Shown: in pieces, positions 37,146 through 45,113 of the stretch
How positions within the stretch are numbered: position 1 is the first letter of the stretch
How the letters are laid out: each line of letters opens with the position of its first letter
DNA from: an uncultured Rhodospirillaceae bacterium
GTDB lineage: Bacteria > Pseudomonadota > Alphaproteobacteria > Azospirillales > Azospirillaceae
NCBI GenBank assembly: GCA_937927415.1
Contig: CALBDS010000043.1
Span: 62,001 to 126,000 of the forward strand
DNA: 64,000 nt
Reading direction: 5' to 3'
Program-made: the position numbers and the translations under genes
The notes under the pieces: model-generated
What the model saw: only the letters and a program-made list of their open reading frames with translations
Database searches by the model: none
Told to the model about the DNA's origin: nothing

Positions 37146-37445
37146 TCAGCGTTTCCATTCACGGCTGGACTTGACGAAATCGGTCAGGGTCACGCCGATC
37201 TTGTCGTCGATGATGACCACCTCGCCGCGGGCGACCAGCACCCCTTCCACATAGACGTCGGTGGGATCCTTCAGGTGGCGGTCCAATTCCACCACGGCGC
37301 CGCGGCCCAGCTTCAGCAGGTCGCGGACGCGCAGCATGGCGGTGCCGATCACCACCTTGATTTCGACGGGAGCATCGCCGATGGCGAACTGACCGGCGTC
37401 GGCATCGTCATTGGGCGCGCCCAGAAGATCGTCGATGCTGCTCAT
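37146..37445 (-). CDS. fliN: FliN-family flagellar motor switch protein
   Basis: 99 aa, essentially a single SpoA (FliMN C-terminal) domain: VEIKVVIGTAMLRVRDLLKLGRGAVVELDRHLKDPTDVYVEGVLVARGEVVIIDDKIGVTLTDFV. FliN forms the lower C-ring of the flagellar switch with FliM and FliG and also helps export. No other flagellar gene is next to it here. A type III secretion YscQ C-terminal fragment is a weaker alternative. It starts 67 bases downstream of the end of murJ on the opposite side and is transcribed toward rlpA. Confidence 0.9.
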   Translation of the reverse strand: MSSIDDLLGAPNDDADAGQFAIGDAPVEIKVVIGTAMLRVRDLLKLGRGAVVELDRHLKDPTDVYVEGVLVARGEVVIIDDKIGVTLTDFVKSSREWKR

Positions 37446-37511
37446 GGCGTTGTCCTTATCACGTCCCTCAGGCGAATCATGTACCCCCTCCCCCGGCCAT
37501 CGGCAATCCGC

Positions 37512-39077
37512 TTACGCCTTCTTTGACGGCGGCGCGCCCTTGCGCCGGCGCAGCACCGCCAGATCGGCACGGCGGAACAGCCCCAGCGCCAGCACCAGGA
37601 CGGCATAGGTCACCCCCCCCACCGCCACCAACACCGACAGCCCGCCCAGCCGCTCCGCCAGCACCGTGGAGAAGAGCCAGGGGGCCAGCCATGCCTGCGC
37701 CCCCCACAGCGCCGCCGCCAGCCCTGCCGCCGCCAGCACCAGCCGCGGCAGGTGGCGCCGCAGCCGCCCGTCCAGCCGGAACAGCCCGCGGCGGTGCAGC
37801 ACCAGCGCCAGCAGCCCGGCGTTGACCCACGCCCCGACCGCCGTCCCCACCGCCAGCCCCACCTGGGCCAGCGGCCCCATCAGCGCCAGTTTCAGCACCA
37901 CATTCACCCCCACCGCCGCCAGCGCCACCCGCACCGGCGTGGCGGTGTCGTGACGGGCGTAGAACCCCGACACCAGCGCCCGGATCACCACCATGGCCGG
38001 CAGCCCCAGCGCGTACGCCTGCAAGGTGGCGGCGGACGCGGCGGCATCGGCGGCGGAAAACCGCCCGTGCTGGAACAGCACCGCAATCAGCGGCAGCGCC
38101 GACACCAGAAACGCCGCCGCCGCCGGCAGCGTCAGCAGCAGCGTCAGTTCGATGGCGCGGTTCTGGCTGTCCACCGCCCCGGCCTCGTCCCCGCTTTTGA
38201 TGCGGCGGGCCATCTCGGGCAGCAGCACGGTGCCCACGGCGATGCCGATCACCCCCAGCGGCAGCTGGTTCAGCCGGTCGGCGTAATAAAGGTACGACAC
38301 CGCCCCCGTGGGCAGCAGCGAGGCGATCAGCGTATCGGCGAAGACGCTGATCTGCGTCAGCCCCGATCCCAGAGCCGCCGGTCCCAGCACCGCCAGGAAC
38401 CGCCGCACCCCGGCGGTCAGCCGCGGGCGCACCAGCCGCAGCCCCATCCCCGCCCGCCGCGCGTCCCACAGCAGATAGAGGTATTGCAGCAGCCCCGACA
38501 CCAGCACGCCCCACGCCAGCGCATGCCCCACCGTCGGCGTCAGCGGCGCCAGCAGCAGCAGCGCCCCGATCAGCGACAGGTTCAGCAGCACCGGCGCGGC
38601 GGCGGCGGCAGCGAACCGCCCCACCCCGTTCAGCACCCCGCCCAGCAGCGACACCAGCGACATGAACAGCAGATAGGGGAAGGTGATGCGGGTGAACTCC
38701 ACCGCCAGCGCGAACTTGTCCGGCTCGTCGGAAAAGCCGGGGGCGAACACCAGCATGAACCACGGCATGATGACCCAGAACAGGCCCAGCAGCACCACCT
38801 GCACCAGCACCAGCAGGCTCATCACCTGCTCGGCGAAGCGTTTGGCGCCGTCCTGCCCCTCCTGCACCAGCGTTGCCGAGAACAGCGGCACGAAGGCGGC
38901 GTTGAACGCCCCTTCCGCGAACAGCGAGCGGAAATGGTTGGGCAGCCGGAACGCCACGAAAAAGGCGTCGGCCACCGGCCCCGCCCCCAGAATGGCCGCC
39001 GTCAGAACGTCGCGGATGAAACCCAGGACGCGGCTGACCAGCGTCAGCCCGCCCACCGACAGGATGTTACGAAGCAC
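37512..39077 (-). CDS. murJ: Lipid II flippase MurJ
   Basis: 521 aa with about 14 membrane helices, a MOP-superfamily transporter. The N-terminus LRNILSVGGLTLVSRVLGFIRDVLTAAILGAGPVADAFFVAFRLPNHFRSLFAEGAFNAAFVPLF is nearly diagnostic for MurJ/MviN and holds the essential Arg residues. It flips the peptidoglycan precursor lipid II across the inner membrane. I chose a GTG at 39077, which places LRNIL at the start and has GGGGGG eight bases upstream; a longer frame to 39215 has no family support. The start faces the esterase gene, with 149 bases between. Confidence 0.95.
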   Translation of the reverse strand: MLRNILSVGGLTLVSRVLGFIRDVLTAAILGAGPVADAFFVAFRLPNHFRSLFAEGAFNAAFVPLFSATLVQEGQDGAKRFAEQVMSLLVLVQVVLLGLFWVIMPWFMLVFAPGFSDEPDKFALAVEFTRITFPYLLFMSLVSLLGGVLNGVGRFAAAAAAPVLLNLSLIGALLLLAPLTPTVGHALAWGVLVSGLLQYLYLLWDARRAGMGLRLVRPRLTAGVRRFLAVLGPAALGSGLTQISVFADTLIASLLPTGAVSYLYYADRLNQLPLGVIGIAVGTVLLPEMARRIKSGDEAGAVDSQNRAIELTLLLTLPAAAAFLVSALPLIAVLFQHGRFSAADAAASAATLQAYALGLPAMVVIRALVSGFYARHDTATPVRVALAAVGVNVVLKLALMGPLAQVGLAVGTAVGAWVNAGLLALVLHRRGLFRLDGRLRRHLPRLVLAAAGLAAALWGAQAWLAPWLFSTVLAERLGGLSVLVAVGGVTYAVLVLALGLFRRADLAVLRRRKGAPPSKKA

Positions 39078-39226
39078 AGGTGATCGCCCCCCAATGACGG
39101 CGCGCAGATTACGCGAAACGCAAAGCCGCGCAATGGTGACCGTCGCCGCCCGCGCTGGACGGCCCGCCGCCGCCGCGGTTAGGGTAGACGCCCTGTCCTT
39201 CCCCCTGTCCCGCATCCGGTAGAGTC

Positions 39227-40006
39227 ATGCCCGAGGGTCTTCCCCTGTCCTTTCTCGAAGCCGGCGACACCGTTGGCGGCACGCCGCTTCTGGTTCTGCA
39301 CGGCCTGTTCGGCTCCGCCCGCAACTGGCAGGGCATCGCCCGCCGGCTGGGCGAGCAGCGCCACGTCTACGCGCTCGACCTGCGCAACCACGGCGGCGCG
39401 CCGTGGGCGCCGGGCATGAGCTATCCCGAAATGGCCGCCGACGTGCTGCGCTTTCTCGACGACCGCGGCTTTCCCCGCGCCACCGTGCTGGGCCATTCCA
39501 TGGGCGGCAAGACCGCCATGGCCCTGGCGCTGGCCCACCCCGACCGGGTGGACCGGCTGATCGTCGCCGACATCGCCCCCGTCGCCTATACCCACACCCA
39601 CGCCCCCTTCGTCGCCGCCATGAAAGCCGCCCGGCTGGACGGCCTGACCCGCCGGGGCGAGGTGGAAGCGCAACTGGCCGAGGCCGTGCCGGAAGCGCCG
39701 CTGCGCTCCTTCCTGCTGCAAAATCTGGTGCTGGAACAGGGGGCATTCCGCTGGCGCATCAATCTGGACGCCATCGACGCCAACATGGACGCGCTGATCG
39801 GATTCCCCGATGTCGGGGACGCCACCTATGGCGGGCCGGCGCTGTTCATCGGCGGCACCGCGTCCGAATACATCACCGCCGACAGCGAGCCGGCCATCCG
39901 CCGGCATTTCCCCAAGGCGCGGGTGGAGATGATGGCCGGTGCCGGCCATTGGGTCCATGCCGAACGGCCCGATGAATTTACGGCTCTGGTGGAGGCGTTT
40001 CTGTAG
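39227..40006 (+). CDS. Alpha/beta hydrolase, YbfF-like esterase
   Basis: 259 aa. The fold starts with LLVLHGLFGSARNWQGIARRL (oxyanion region), then the nucleophile elbow GHSMGGKT (Ser about 92), and the final His in GAGHWVHAERP. VADIAPVAYTHTH after strand 6 is typical of YbfF-type acyl-thioester/ester hydrolases. It is cytoplasmic with no signal peptide. The native substrate is not known for the family in general. It is divergent from murJ and followed by a convergent hemerythrin gene 75 bases on. Confidence 0.88.
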   Translation: MPEGLPLSFLEAGDTVGGTPLLVLHGLFGSARNWQGIARRLGEQRHVYALDLRNHGGAPWAPGMSYPEMAADVLRFLDDRGFPRATVLGHSMGGKTAMALALAHPDRVDRLIVADIAPVAYTHTHAPFVAAMKAARLDGLTRRGEVEAQLAEAVPEAPLRSFLLQNLVLEQGAFRWRINLDAIDANMDALIGFPDVGDATYGGPALFIGGTASEYITADSEPAIRRHFPKARVEMMAGAGHWVHAERPDEFTALVEAFL

Positions 40007-40081
40007 GGAAGCGTTGCGAAGGGGCGGCCTGCCCCTTCGCGCATCCCGACCAAGGGCCGAAGGCCCTTGGATCCCAAGAGG

Positions 40082-40492
40082 TTACAGCCACACACCCCGG
40101 ACATAGGGGGTGAGTTGAGTGTCCTGCAGGATGATGTGGTTCACCAGCCAGTCGGCGGTGAAGCTGTAGATCCGTTCGGCGTTGGCGTGAGTCGGGTCTT
40201 GGGTGAAGTGCGCCGACAACTGGCTGATCATCTTCACGCCATAGACATGCTGGGCCTTGTGCTCGGCGAATTTCGGGTACTTCACCATCTGCATGATGCG
40301 CTCTTCCCGCGCAAAATGCTCGTGCGTGTACTCCAGCAGATGCATCAGCGTCATCGCCACCTTGGCCGGCAGGAAGGTGCGCGCGTGCAAAGCCTCGTCC
40401 AACTGGTTGAGGTAGTCGATCAGATGCTTGTGGTCCTCGTCGATGGACGGCTGCCCGACGCTGAGCTGCCGCCGCCAGTGTATGGCCGCCAT
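40082..40492 (-). CDS. Bacteriohemerythrin (second copy)
   Basis: 136 aa. All diiron ligands are placed as in the first copy: His21 (DEDHKHLID), His59 and Glu63 (HEHFAREERIM), His78 and His82 (EHKAQHVY), His119 and Asp124 (VNHIILQDTQ). It shares the domain layout of the protein at 27370-27804 but is clearly diverged in sequence, so they are older paralogues rather than a recent duplication. GAGGAGG just before the ATG at 40492 is a strong ribosome binding site. Oxygen binding in the cytoplasm is the expected role. Confidence 0.93.
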   Translation of the reverse strand: MAAIHWRRQLSVGQPSIDEDHKHLIDYLNQLDEALHARTFLPAKVAMTLMHLLEYTHEHFAREERIMQMVKYPKFAEHKAQHVYGVKMISQLSAHFTQDPTHANAERIYSFTADWLVNHIILQDTQLTPYVRGVWL

Positions 40493-40964
40493 GCCTCCTC
40501 CGACCCATGCTGTCCGGCACGGCTTAACACGCCGGCCATCCCATCACCATCAAAAATGGTTAAGTTTTGGTAAGTATAAACCGCCACCCCCGGCACCACC
40601 GCCACGATGAGGAAGGATCGGGGCCGGGATCGGCCAAGGGTTCCGGTTTCAAATCGTCCTGCATCACAATCGAACGCCGATCGGTTCAAGAAACGCTTCA
40701 GCCAGCAGGCAAGGACAAATGCGTTCTCCGTCATCGCCTTAACGCTGCCGCCTGACGGGATGATGCGCGACTTTGGATTGCCGGCGGAAGATGGAACTCG
40801 GCCACACGGCAATGTGACGCACCCGGCGGGGACCCTTCGGCATCCCCGTACCGTGCGCAAACGAAACGGGCGGGGACCGAAGCCCCCGCCCGTCATTCGT
40901 ACGCATTCAATGGTTAACCGGGTGTTAGCCAACCCAAACGGGACGGCCCCCCGTCACCCGGCGG
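40493..40964. other. Long intergenic region upstream of hemerythrin, no gene seen
   Basis: 472 bases between the hemerythrin start and the fabI stop. A terminator hairpin for fabI is at 40866-40893. The remainder is GC-rich with a short AT-rich patch (40550-40585) that probably holds the hemerythrin promoter. Plus-strand open frames run through it into fabI but are Arg/Pro-rich and look like noise. Confidence 0.5.
40866..40893 (-). terminator. Terminator after fabI
   Basis: 10-bp stem (40866-40875 with 40884-40893) of acgggcgggg type, followed on the minus strand by TTCGTTTG. It lies 72 bases past the fabI stop codon. Confidence 0.75.
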
Positions 40965-41750
40965 TTACCCCACGACGGAGTAGCCGCAATCCACATAGGT
41001 GGTGTTGCCGGTGATGCCCTTGGCGCCGTCGGTGGCCAGGAAAGCGGTGGTGTAACCCACCTCTTCGATGGTGACCAGGCGGTGTTCCGGCGCGCGGTCG
41101 GCGGCCTTGGCCATCAACTCGTCGAAATGGGCGATGCCCGACGCCGCACGGGTCTTGATCGGGCCGGGCGACACGGCATGAACGCGGATGCCCTTGGGGC
41201 CGAGTTCGGCGGCCAGATAACGCACGCTGGCTTCCAGCGCCGCCTTCACCGGCCCCATCACGCCGTAATTGTCGATGACGCGGATGGCGCCGAAATAGGA
41301 CATGGTCATCAGCGTGCCGCCGTCCGTCATCAGCGGTTCGGCGTAGCGGGCCATGCGGATGAAGGAATGGCACGACACGTCCATGGCCTTCATGAAGCCG
41401 TCGCGGGACACGTCCACCACGCGGCCGTGCAGGTCTTCGCGCGGCGCGAAGGCGATGGAATGCAGGGCGAAGTCCAGCTTGCCCCACTTCTCGCCGATCT
41501 TGTCGAAGATGGCCTTCAGTTCACCTTCGCCCGTCACGTCCACCGGCTCGAAGATTTCGGCCCCGATCTCCTTGGCCAGCGGCTCCACATGGGGCTTGGC
41601 CTTTTCGTTCAGGTAGCTGATGGCGAGATCGGCGCCCAGCGCCTTGAAAGCCTTGGCACAGCCCCAGGCGATCGACTGGTCGTTGGCGATGCCGAGGATA
41701 AGGCCCTTTTTCCCCTGAAGGCTGGCAACAGCCGGGATGATGGTCGTCAT
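40965..41750 (-). CDS. fabI: Enoyl-[acyl-carrier-protein] reductase (NADH)
   Basis: 261 aa, a short-chain dehydrogenase of the FabI branch. The N-terminus GKKGLILGIANDQSIAWGCAKAF holds the FabI-type NADH site. The catalytic pair Tyr-(x6)-Lys is in NYGVMGPVKAALEAS, and the FabI-specific MSYFGA precedes it. SPGPIKTRAASGI is the substrate-loop region that triclosan-type inhibitors contact. It performs the last reduction of each fatty-acid elongation cycle. The ATG at 41750 has ATAGGA upstream. The upstream region is long (294 bases) and AT-rich in part. Confidence 0.96.
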   Translation of the reverse strand: MTTIIPAVASLQGKKGLILGIANDQSIAWGCAKAFKALGADLAISYLNEKAKPHVEPLAKEIGAEIFEPVDVTGEGELKAIFDKIGEKWGKLDFALHSIAFAPREDLHGRVVDVSRDGFMKAMDVSCHSFIRMARYAEPLMTDGGTLMTMSYFGAIRVIDNYGVMGPVKAALEASVRYLAAELGPKGIRVHAVSPGPIKTRAASGIAHFDELMAKAADRAPEHRLVTIEEVGYTTAFLATDGAKGITGNTTYVDCGYSVVG

Positions 41751-41894
41751 GGCATGATCCTATAACGGACGTGGTCGGTGCGGGAAACGGCGGGAAGAAG
41801 CCTTGACCCCGCGGGTATGCTGCGATGCAATATATCGGTCTTTTCCCAATGCCGCAATGCGTTAAATAATTGTCATAGAAGCTTTAATTGATCT

Positions 41895-41909
41895 TCATAA
41901 CCCTTATGA
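41895..41909. promoter_or_regulatory. Short perfect inverted repeat upstream of fabI
   Basis: TCATAA (41895-41900) and TTATGA (41904-41909) with a 3-base spacer, within the AT-rich part of the fabI upstream region, about 145 bases before the ATG. It could be an operator for a dimeric regulator; no regulator gene is near. Confidence 0.3.
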
Positions 41910-41996
41910 CAAGGAAAACCGGGTTCGTTTGCCATAAAACGATAACGTTTCCCCAAACAAAATTTCAGGATATTGTTCGAAGCCAAAACAAGAGCG

Positions 41997-42020
41997 CCCC
42001 CTATCCCAGGGGATAGGGGG
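41997..42020 (-). terminator. Terminator after the DUF2892-type gene
   Basis: An 11-bp perfect stem of CCCCCTATCCC type (41997-42007 with 42010-42020), with minus-strand CTCTTGTTTTGG after it. It lies 24 bases past the stop codon at 42045. Confidence 0.75.
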
Positions 42021-42044
42021 AACATCGGCCGGACTGCGACAGAA

Positions 42045-42446
42045 TTACGCTCTTCCCGGCGAGAAAGAGGGGGGATCGCTGGCGGGGAAGGATTCCTCCA
42101 CCGCCTCGTCCACCGTTTCCTTCGGGCTCGGATCCCTGATATCGCCGGGGTGGCGGGCATAGCGGCTGGCGGTGTCGCCGTCCCCCCCAACCCCACGGTC
42201 CGGCATGGGCATATCCCCCATCGGCGCATGGGCGGAACGGTCCAGGGCACTGTAAAGCGGGCAGTGGCCGGTCAGGCCACGGGCGGCCAGCGCCCCGCCC
42301 ACCAGCGCCATGACGGTGCCCGTCACCGATCCCCGCCGCAGGCCCGCCATCGTCAACAGACCGCCGCCCATCAGGGACAGCAGCCGTTCGCCCTCGCCGA
42401 CGTTCACCGTCGGGCGGTGGGCCGCGAAATCCGATCGGATCGACAT
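42045..42446 (-). CDS. YgaP-type (DUF2892) membrane protein with stress-type tail
   Basis: 133 aa. The first 60 residues carry GEGERLLSLMGGGLLTMAGLRRGSVTGTVMALVGGALAARGLTGHCPLY, the two-helix DUF2892 domain found in YgaP. The C-terminus ETVDEAVEESFPASDPPSF is a tail seen on many small alphaproteobacterial stress proteins. An inner-membrane location is expected; its function is unknown. It has an excellent ribosome binding site (AAAGGAGG) and follows the PRC-barrel gene by 34 bases, so the two form an operon. Confidence 0.85.
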   Translation of the reverse strand: MSIRSDFAAHRPTVNVGEGERLLSLMGGGLLTMAGLRRGSVTGTVMALVGGALAARGLTGHCPLYSALDRSAHAPMGDMPMPDRGVGGDGDTASRYARHPGDIRDPSPKETVDEAVEESFPASDPPSFSPGRA

Positions 42447-42480
42447 GATGCCTCCTTTGTGTGCGGATCACGTGCCGGGG

Positions 42481-43197
42481 TCACGGCGGCGGTGGAGCCG
42501 GCGAATCGGAGCCGGAACCGCCGGGCGCCGGGGTGGATGATGCGCCTTCGGTGCCGGCGGGGGGTGGCGGTGCGGCGGCGGCAAGGGCCTGGTGCAGCCG
42601 GTCCACCTCCTGCGACAGCCGTTGAACCTCCTGGCGCAGGGCGGTGGTGTCGCGGTTCGCGGCCACCGCCTCGGCCGACCAATAGGGGGGGACGCCGTAA
42701 TAGGCATGAACCGCCGTGGCCCATTGGGGATCGGTCATGTCGGGCCGGTTGGATCGCGTGAACTGCGGCGCCCCCTTCATCCGGTCGGCGGACACGTCCA
42801 GCACCAGCCGGTCCCCCTCCGGCGCCGGTTTCATCAGCGCCCAGGGAACGGGGAAGGAGCGTTCGCCGATGCCCAGGAAACCGCCCAGCTCCACCACGGC
42901 ATAGACGATTCGCCCGCTGACCGGATCGACCACGATGTCTTCGATATCGCCCAGCCGGCTGCCGTCGGGGGCATAGACGGAGCGGGATTCCAGGTCTTCG
43001 GCGGCCACCGCCACCGGACGGTCGGGGATGGGGCGCGCCGTGGCCGCGCGGCCTGCGTCGGCAGGCGGTGCGGCCTGCTCAGACGCCGGCCGCTCGGAGG
43101 CCGGTTGTCCGGGCGCCGCCGCCAGGGCCGGCGGGACCGCCGCTGTTCCCAACAGCGCCAGGGCCAGCCATGCGGGGGTAAGGGCGCGTGCTCCCAT
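42481..43197 (-). CDS. Exported PRC-barrel domain protein
   Basis: 238 aa. A signal peptide (about 1-28; PAWLALALLGTAAVPPALAA) leads to a Pro/Ala-rich stretch, then a PRC-barrel domain (about 70-140; ESRSVYAPDGSRLGDIEDIVVDPVSGRIVYAVVELGGFLGIGERSFPVPW). A short helical coiled-coil segment (about 185-205) and a Pro/Gly-rich tail follow. PRC-barrel proteins in the envelope of alphaproteobacteria are commonly general-stress genes of unknown exact role. GGAGG precedes the ATG at 43197; the longer frame upstream overlaps murI and is not used. It is the first gene of a pair with the DUF2892-type gene. Confidence 0.87.
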   Translation of the reverse strand: MGARALTPAWLALALLGTAAVPPALAAAPGQPASERPASEQAAPPADAGRAATARPIPDRPVAVAAEDLESRSVYAPDGSRLGDIEDIVVDPVSGRIVYAVVELGGFLGIGERSFPVPWALMKPAPEGDRLVLDVSADRMKGAPQFTRSNRPDMTDPQWATAVHAYYGVPPYWSAEAVAANRDTTALRQEVQRLSQEVDRLHQALAAAAPPPPAGTEGASSTPAPGGSGSDSPAPPPP

Positions 43198-43239
43198 CGG
43201 TAACGATCCTCCGGTTCTGATTGAACGAGCTACCGGAAG

Positions 43240-43264
43240 AACACCGCAGGGACGGCGGGGTTCC
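43240..43264 (-). promoter_or_regulatory. Candidate EcfG-type promoter for the PRC-barrel gene
   Basis: On the minus strand GGAAC (43264-43260) is followed by 16 bases and TGTT (43243-43240). The general stress consensus in alphaproteobacteria is GGAAC-N16/17-CGTT, so the -10 element has one mismatch. It lies about 43 bases before the ATG, just past the murI stop. Confidence 0.35.
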
Positions 43265-43271
43265 CCGCCGC

Positions 43272-44135
43272 CTACCGCCCGAGGGATTCGAAGGGGGTGG
43301 GCCGTCCGAAGAAGCGCCCGGCCAGCCGGCTGACCGGCTCCGCCGCCCCGGTGGTGAGGAACAGCGGCCCGGCGCGTTTCTCCGCCGGGTCGGGGGCGTA
43401 TTCGGGATGGCGTTCCAGATAATTTTCCAGCGAGCGGGCCACCAGCGTGGGCTGGCACAGCACCTCCACCCCCGGCGGCAGGGCGCGGGTGAACAGCGGC
43501 GCCACCAGCGGGTAATGGGTGCAGCCCAGAACCACCGCATCCAGCGGGCGCCCGCCGAGATGATCCAGCAGTTCCGAAACATAGCCAGCGACGCGGGGGG
43601 CCATGTCGGCTTCGGTGGCGCCGCGTTCGATCATGCCGGCCAGATCGTTGCACGGCTGCTGCACCACCCGCACATCCGGCGCCCGCTTGGCGATTTCACG
43701 GGGGAAGGAGCCGCTGGTCACGGTGAGCGGCGTGGCGAACACCGCCACCGTGCGCGGCGGCCCCGCCGGTTGGGTGGACGGTGCGGGGGGCGGGCTTTCC
43801 ATCATCCAGGGAACGCGGGTGATGGCCTCCACCATCGGCACCAGCACGCCCAGCACGTTGCGCCCCGGCCATGCGGTGGGCAGCCACGTCTGTTGCATCC
43901 GCCGCAGCGCCACGGCGGCGGCGGTGTTGCAGGCCAGGACCACCAGACGGCAGCCGCGGGAAAACAGCGCGTCCACCCCGCGCAGGGTCAGCTCATAGAC
44001 CTCTTCCTGGGTGCGCAGGCCATAGGGGGCCTTGCCGTGATCGCCCAGATAGACGAAGGGCCGGTCCGGAGCCGCATCCACCAGCGCCCGCAGCACGGTC
44101 AACCCGCCGTGCCCTGAATCGAAAACCCCGATCAC
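43272..44135 (-). CDS. murI: Glutamate racemase
   Basis: 287 aa. The two catalytic cysteines are present in their motifs: VVLACNTAAAVAL and VVLGCTHYPLVAP. The start GVFDSGHGGLTVLRAL and the DHGKAPYG segment are also MurI hallmarks. It makes D-glutamate for peptidoglycan in the cytoplasm. A Pro-rich insertion (about 108-125; ESPPPAPSTQPAGPP) is unusual but lies in a surface region. The start is a GTG at 44135 with GGTGGCGG upstream. It ends 74 bases before the PRC-barrel gene on the same strand. Confidence 0.94.
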   Translation of the reverse strand: MIGVFDSGHGGLTVLRALVDAAPDRPFVYLGDHGKAPYGLRTQEEVYELTLRGVDALFSRGCRLVVLACNTAAAVALRRMQQTWLPTAWPGRNVLGVLVPMVEAITRVPWMMESPPPAPSTQPAGPPRTVAVFATPLTVTSGSFPREIAKRAPDVRVVQQPCNDLAGMIERGATEADMAPRVAGYVSELLDHLGGRPLDAVVLGCTHYPLVAPLFTRALPPGVEVLCQPTLVARSLENYLERHPEYAPDPAEKRAGPLFLTTGAAEPVSRLAGRFFGRPTPFESLGR

Positions 44136-44327
44136 CCGTCCGCCACCATCGCTGATCCATACCCCCCATCCTTACTCCAGAAGAGGGGATGGGGGAAGAG
44201 ATGCTGGCATCGTCCGGCAATTGCTCAGAACCGGGGTGATCTTCTGCTGAACGGCGTATTATATCAACACGCAAAATACGAATTAACAAAATTTAACTTA
44301 CGAAATTCTTATAAATTATAAGACAAA

Positions 44328-45032
44328 TTACATTAATTCTTCCTCAACCTGATGCATAAGGCTATGAATTTTCTTTTGTTGAGAGCGAGGATCAAGAGAT
44401 TTTTGCATTTCACTGACAAATGATCTCCGTATTTTCGACAAATATTTTATCGAATCATCAAGGGAGGCGTATTCAATATTTTTAATAGTTTCATAAGAAC
44501 TCATAACGCAGTTTAGAACTGGCTGACGACTCCCCTTATAAGCTTCTTCTTTATGAAGCCCTCTCTCATCATGGTCTATATTTGGAAAAAACAACCTCCC
44601 CCTATCAAGCAGGGCAGATATTCTACGAACTGCAAATGACCTGTCCTTTAAAAAATCCAATTCAGAATACCCTATTTCATGATAGAAACATAACTCCATC
44701 CCCATACCCATGCATTCAATAACATCATCAGACCAATTTATTATATCACTATTGCGCATTATTATTGCACTCTCAAGTGAAATTATGGCTTGCTTTTTTG
44801 TTTCATTTCTTTGTTTTGTCGTTTCATCTTTTTGCTGCTGCAATGCAACCTCTGACAATCGGCGCGATTCCTTCCGATCATCCTGAATTTGCTCTCTCAT
44901 TTCCCTTTTTTGCTTTTCAGCATTTTCAACCTGCCTCCTTGCAGATTTACGAGCATCATAGGCAGACCATACCGCAACTATTGCCGCCAAGATGGTGCCT
45001 CCAGCAGATAACATATCCGTCAGATCAGACAT
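44328..45032 (-). CDS. AT-rich orphan gene, membrane-anchored coiled-coil protein
   Basis: 234 aa, not assigned. An N-terminal membrane helix (about 8-25; LSAGGTILAAIVAVWSAYDA) is followed by a long charged coiled coil (about 28-85; many Lys, Arg, Glu, Gln). A globular domain then carries DRSFAVRRISALLDRGRLFFPNIDHDERGLHKEEAYKGSRQPVL, like a family of uncharacterised proteins with a GRxFFPN motif (recalled, not checked). Its base and codon use are far more AT-rich than anything around it (AAA, ATA, AGA, TTT codons are frequent), which points to recent transfer. The ribosome binding site GGGGGAAGA is good. It lies downstream of xdhAB on the same strand. Confidence 0.82.
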   Translation of the reverse strand: MSDLTDMLSAGGTILAAIVAVWSAYDARKSARRQVENAEKQKREMREQIQDDRKESRRLSEVALQQQKDETTKQRNETKKQAIISLESAIIMRNSDIINWSDDVIECMGMGMELCFYHEIGYSELDFLKDRSFAVRRISALLDRGRLFFPNIDHDERGLHKEEAYKGSRQPVLNCVMSSYETIKNIEYASLDDSIKYLSKIRRSFVSEMQKSLDPRSQQKKIHSLMHQVEEELM

Positions 45033-45113
45033 AATCTTCCCCCAACGACCATTTTCTTCCGAAAGGTATACAGTAATAATTGTGACCCAGCTTATTATAA
45101 ATTAAAAATAAAA

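Noticed and set aside
37477..38763. 428-codon minus-strand frame inside murJ
   Set aside because: Gly/Ala/Arg-rich shifted frame within murJ, which has an intact sequence.
40607..41014. 135-codon plus-strand frame between hemerythrin and fabI
   Set aside because: Arg/Pro-rich, runs through the fabI terminator and into the fabI 3' end, no ribosome binding site.
44163..44195. Hairpin of CCCCCATCC / GGATGGGGG type upstream of murI
   Set aside because: A 9-bp stem with a 15-base loop and no T run on either strand; could be incidental, so not listed as a terminator.
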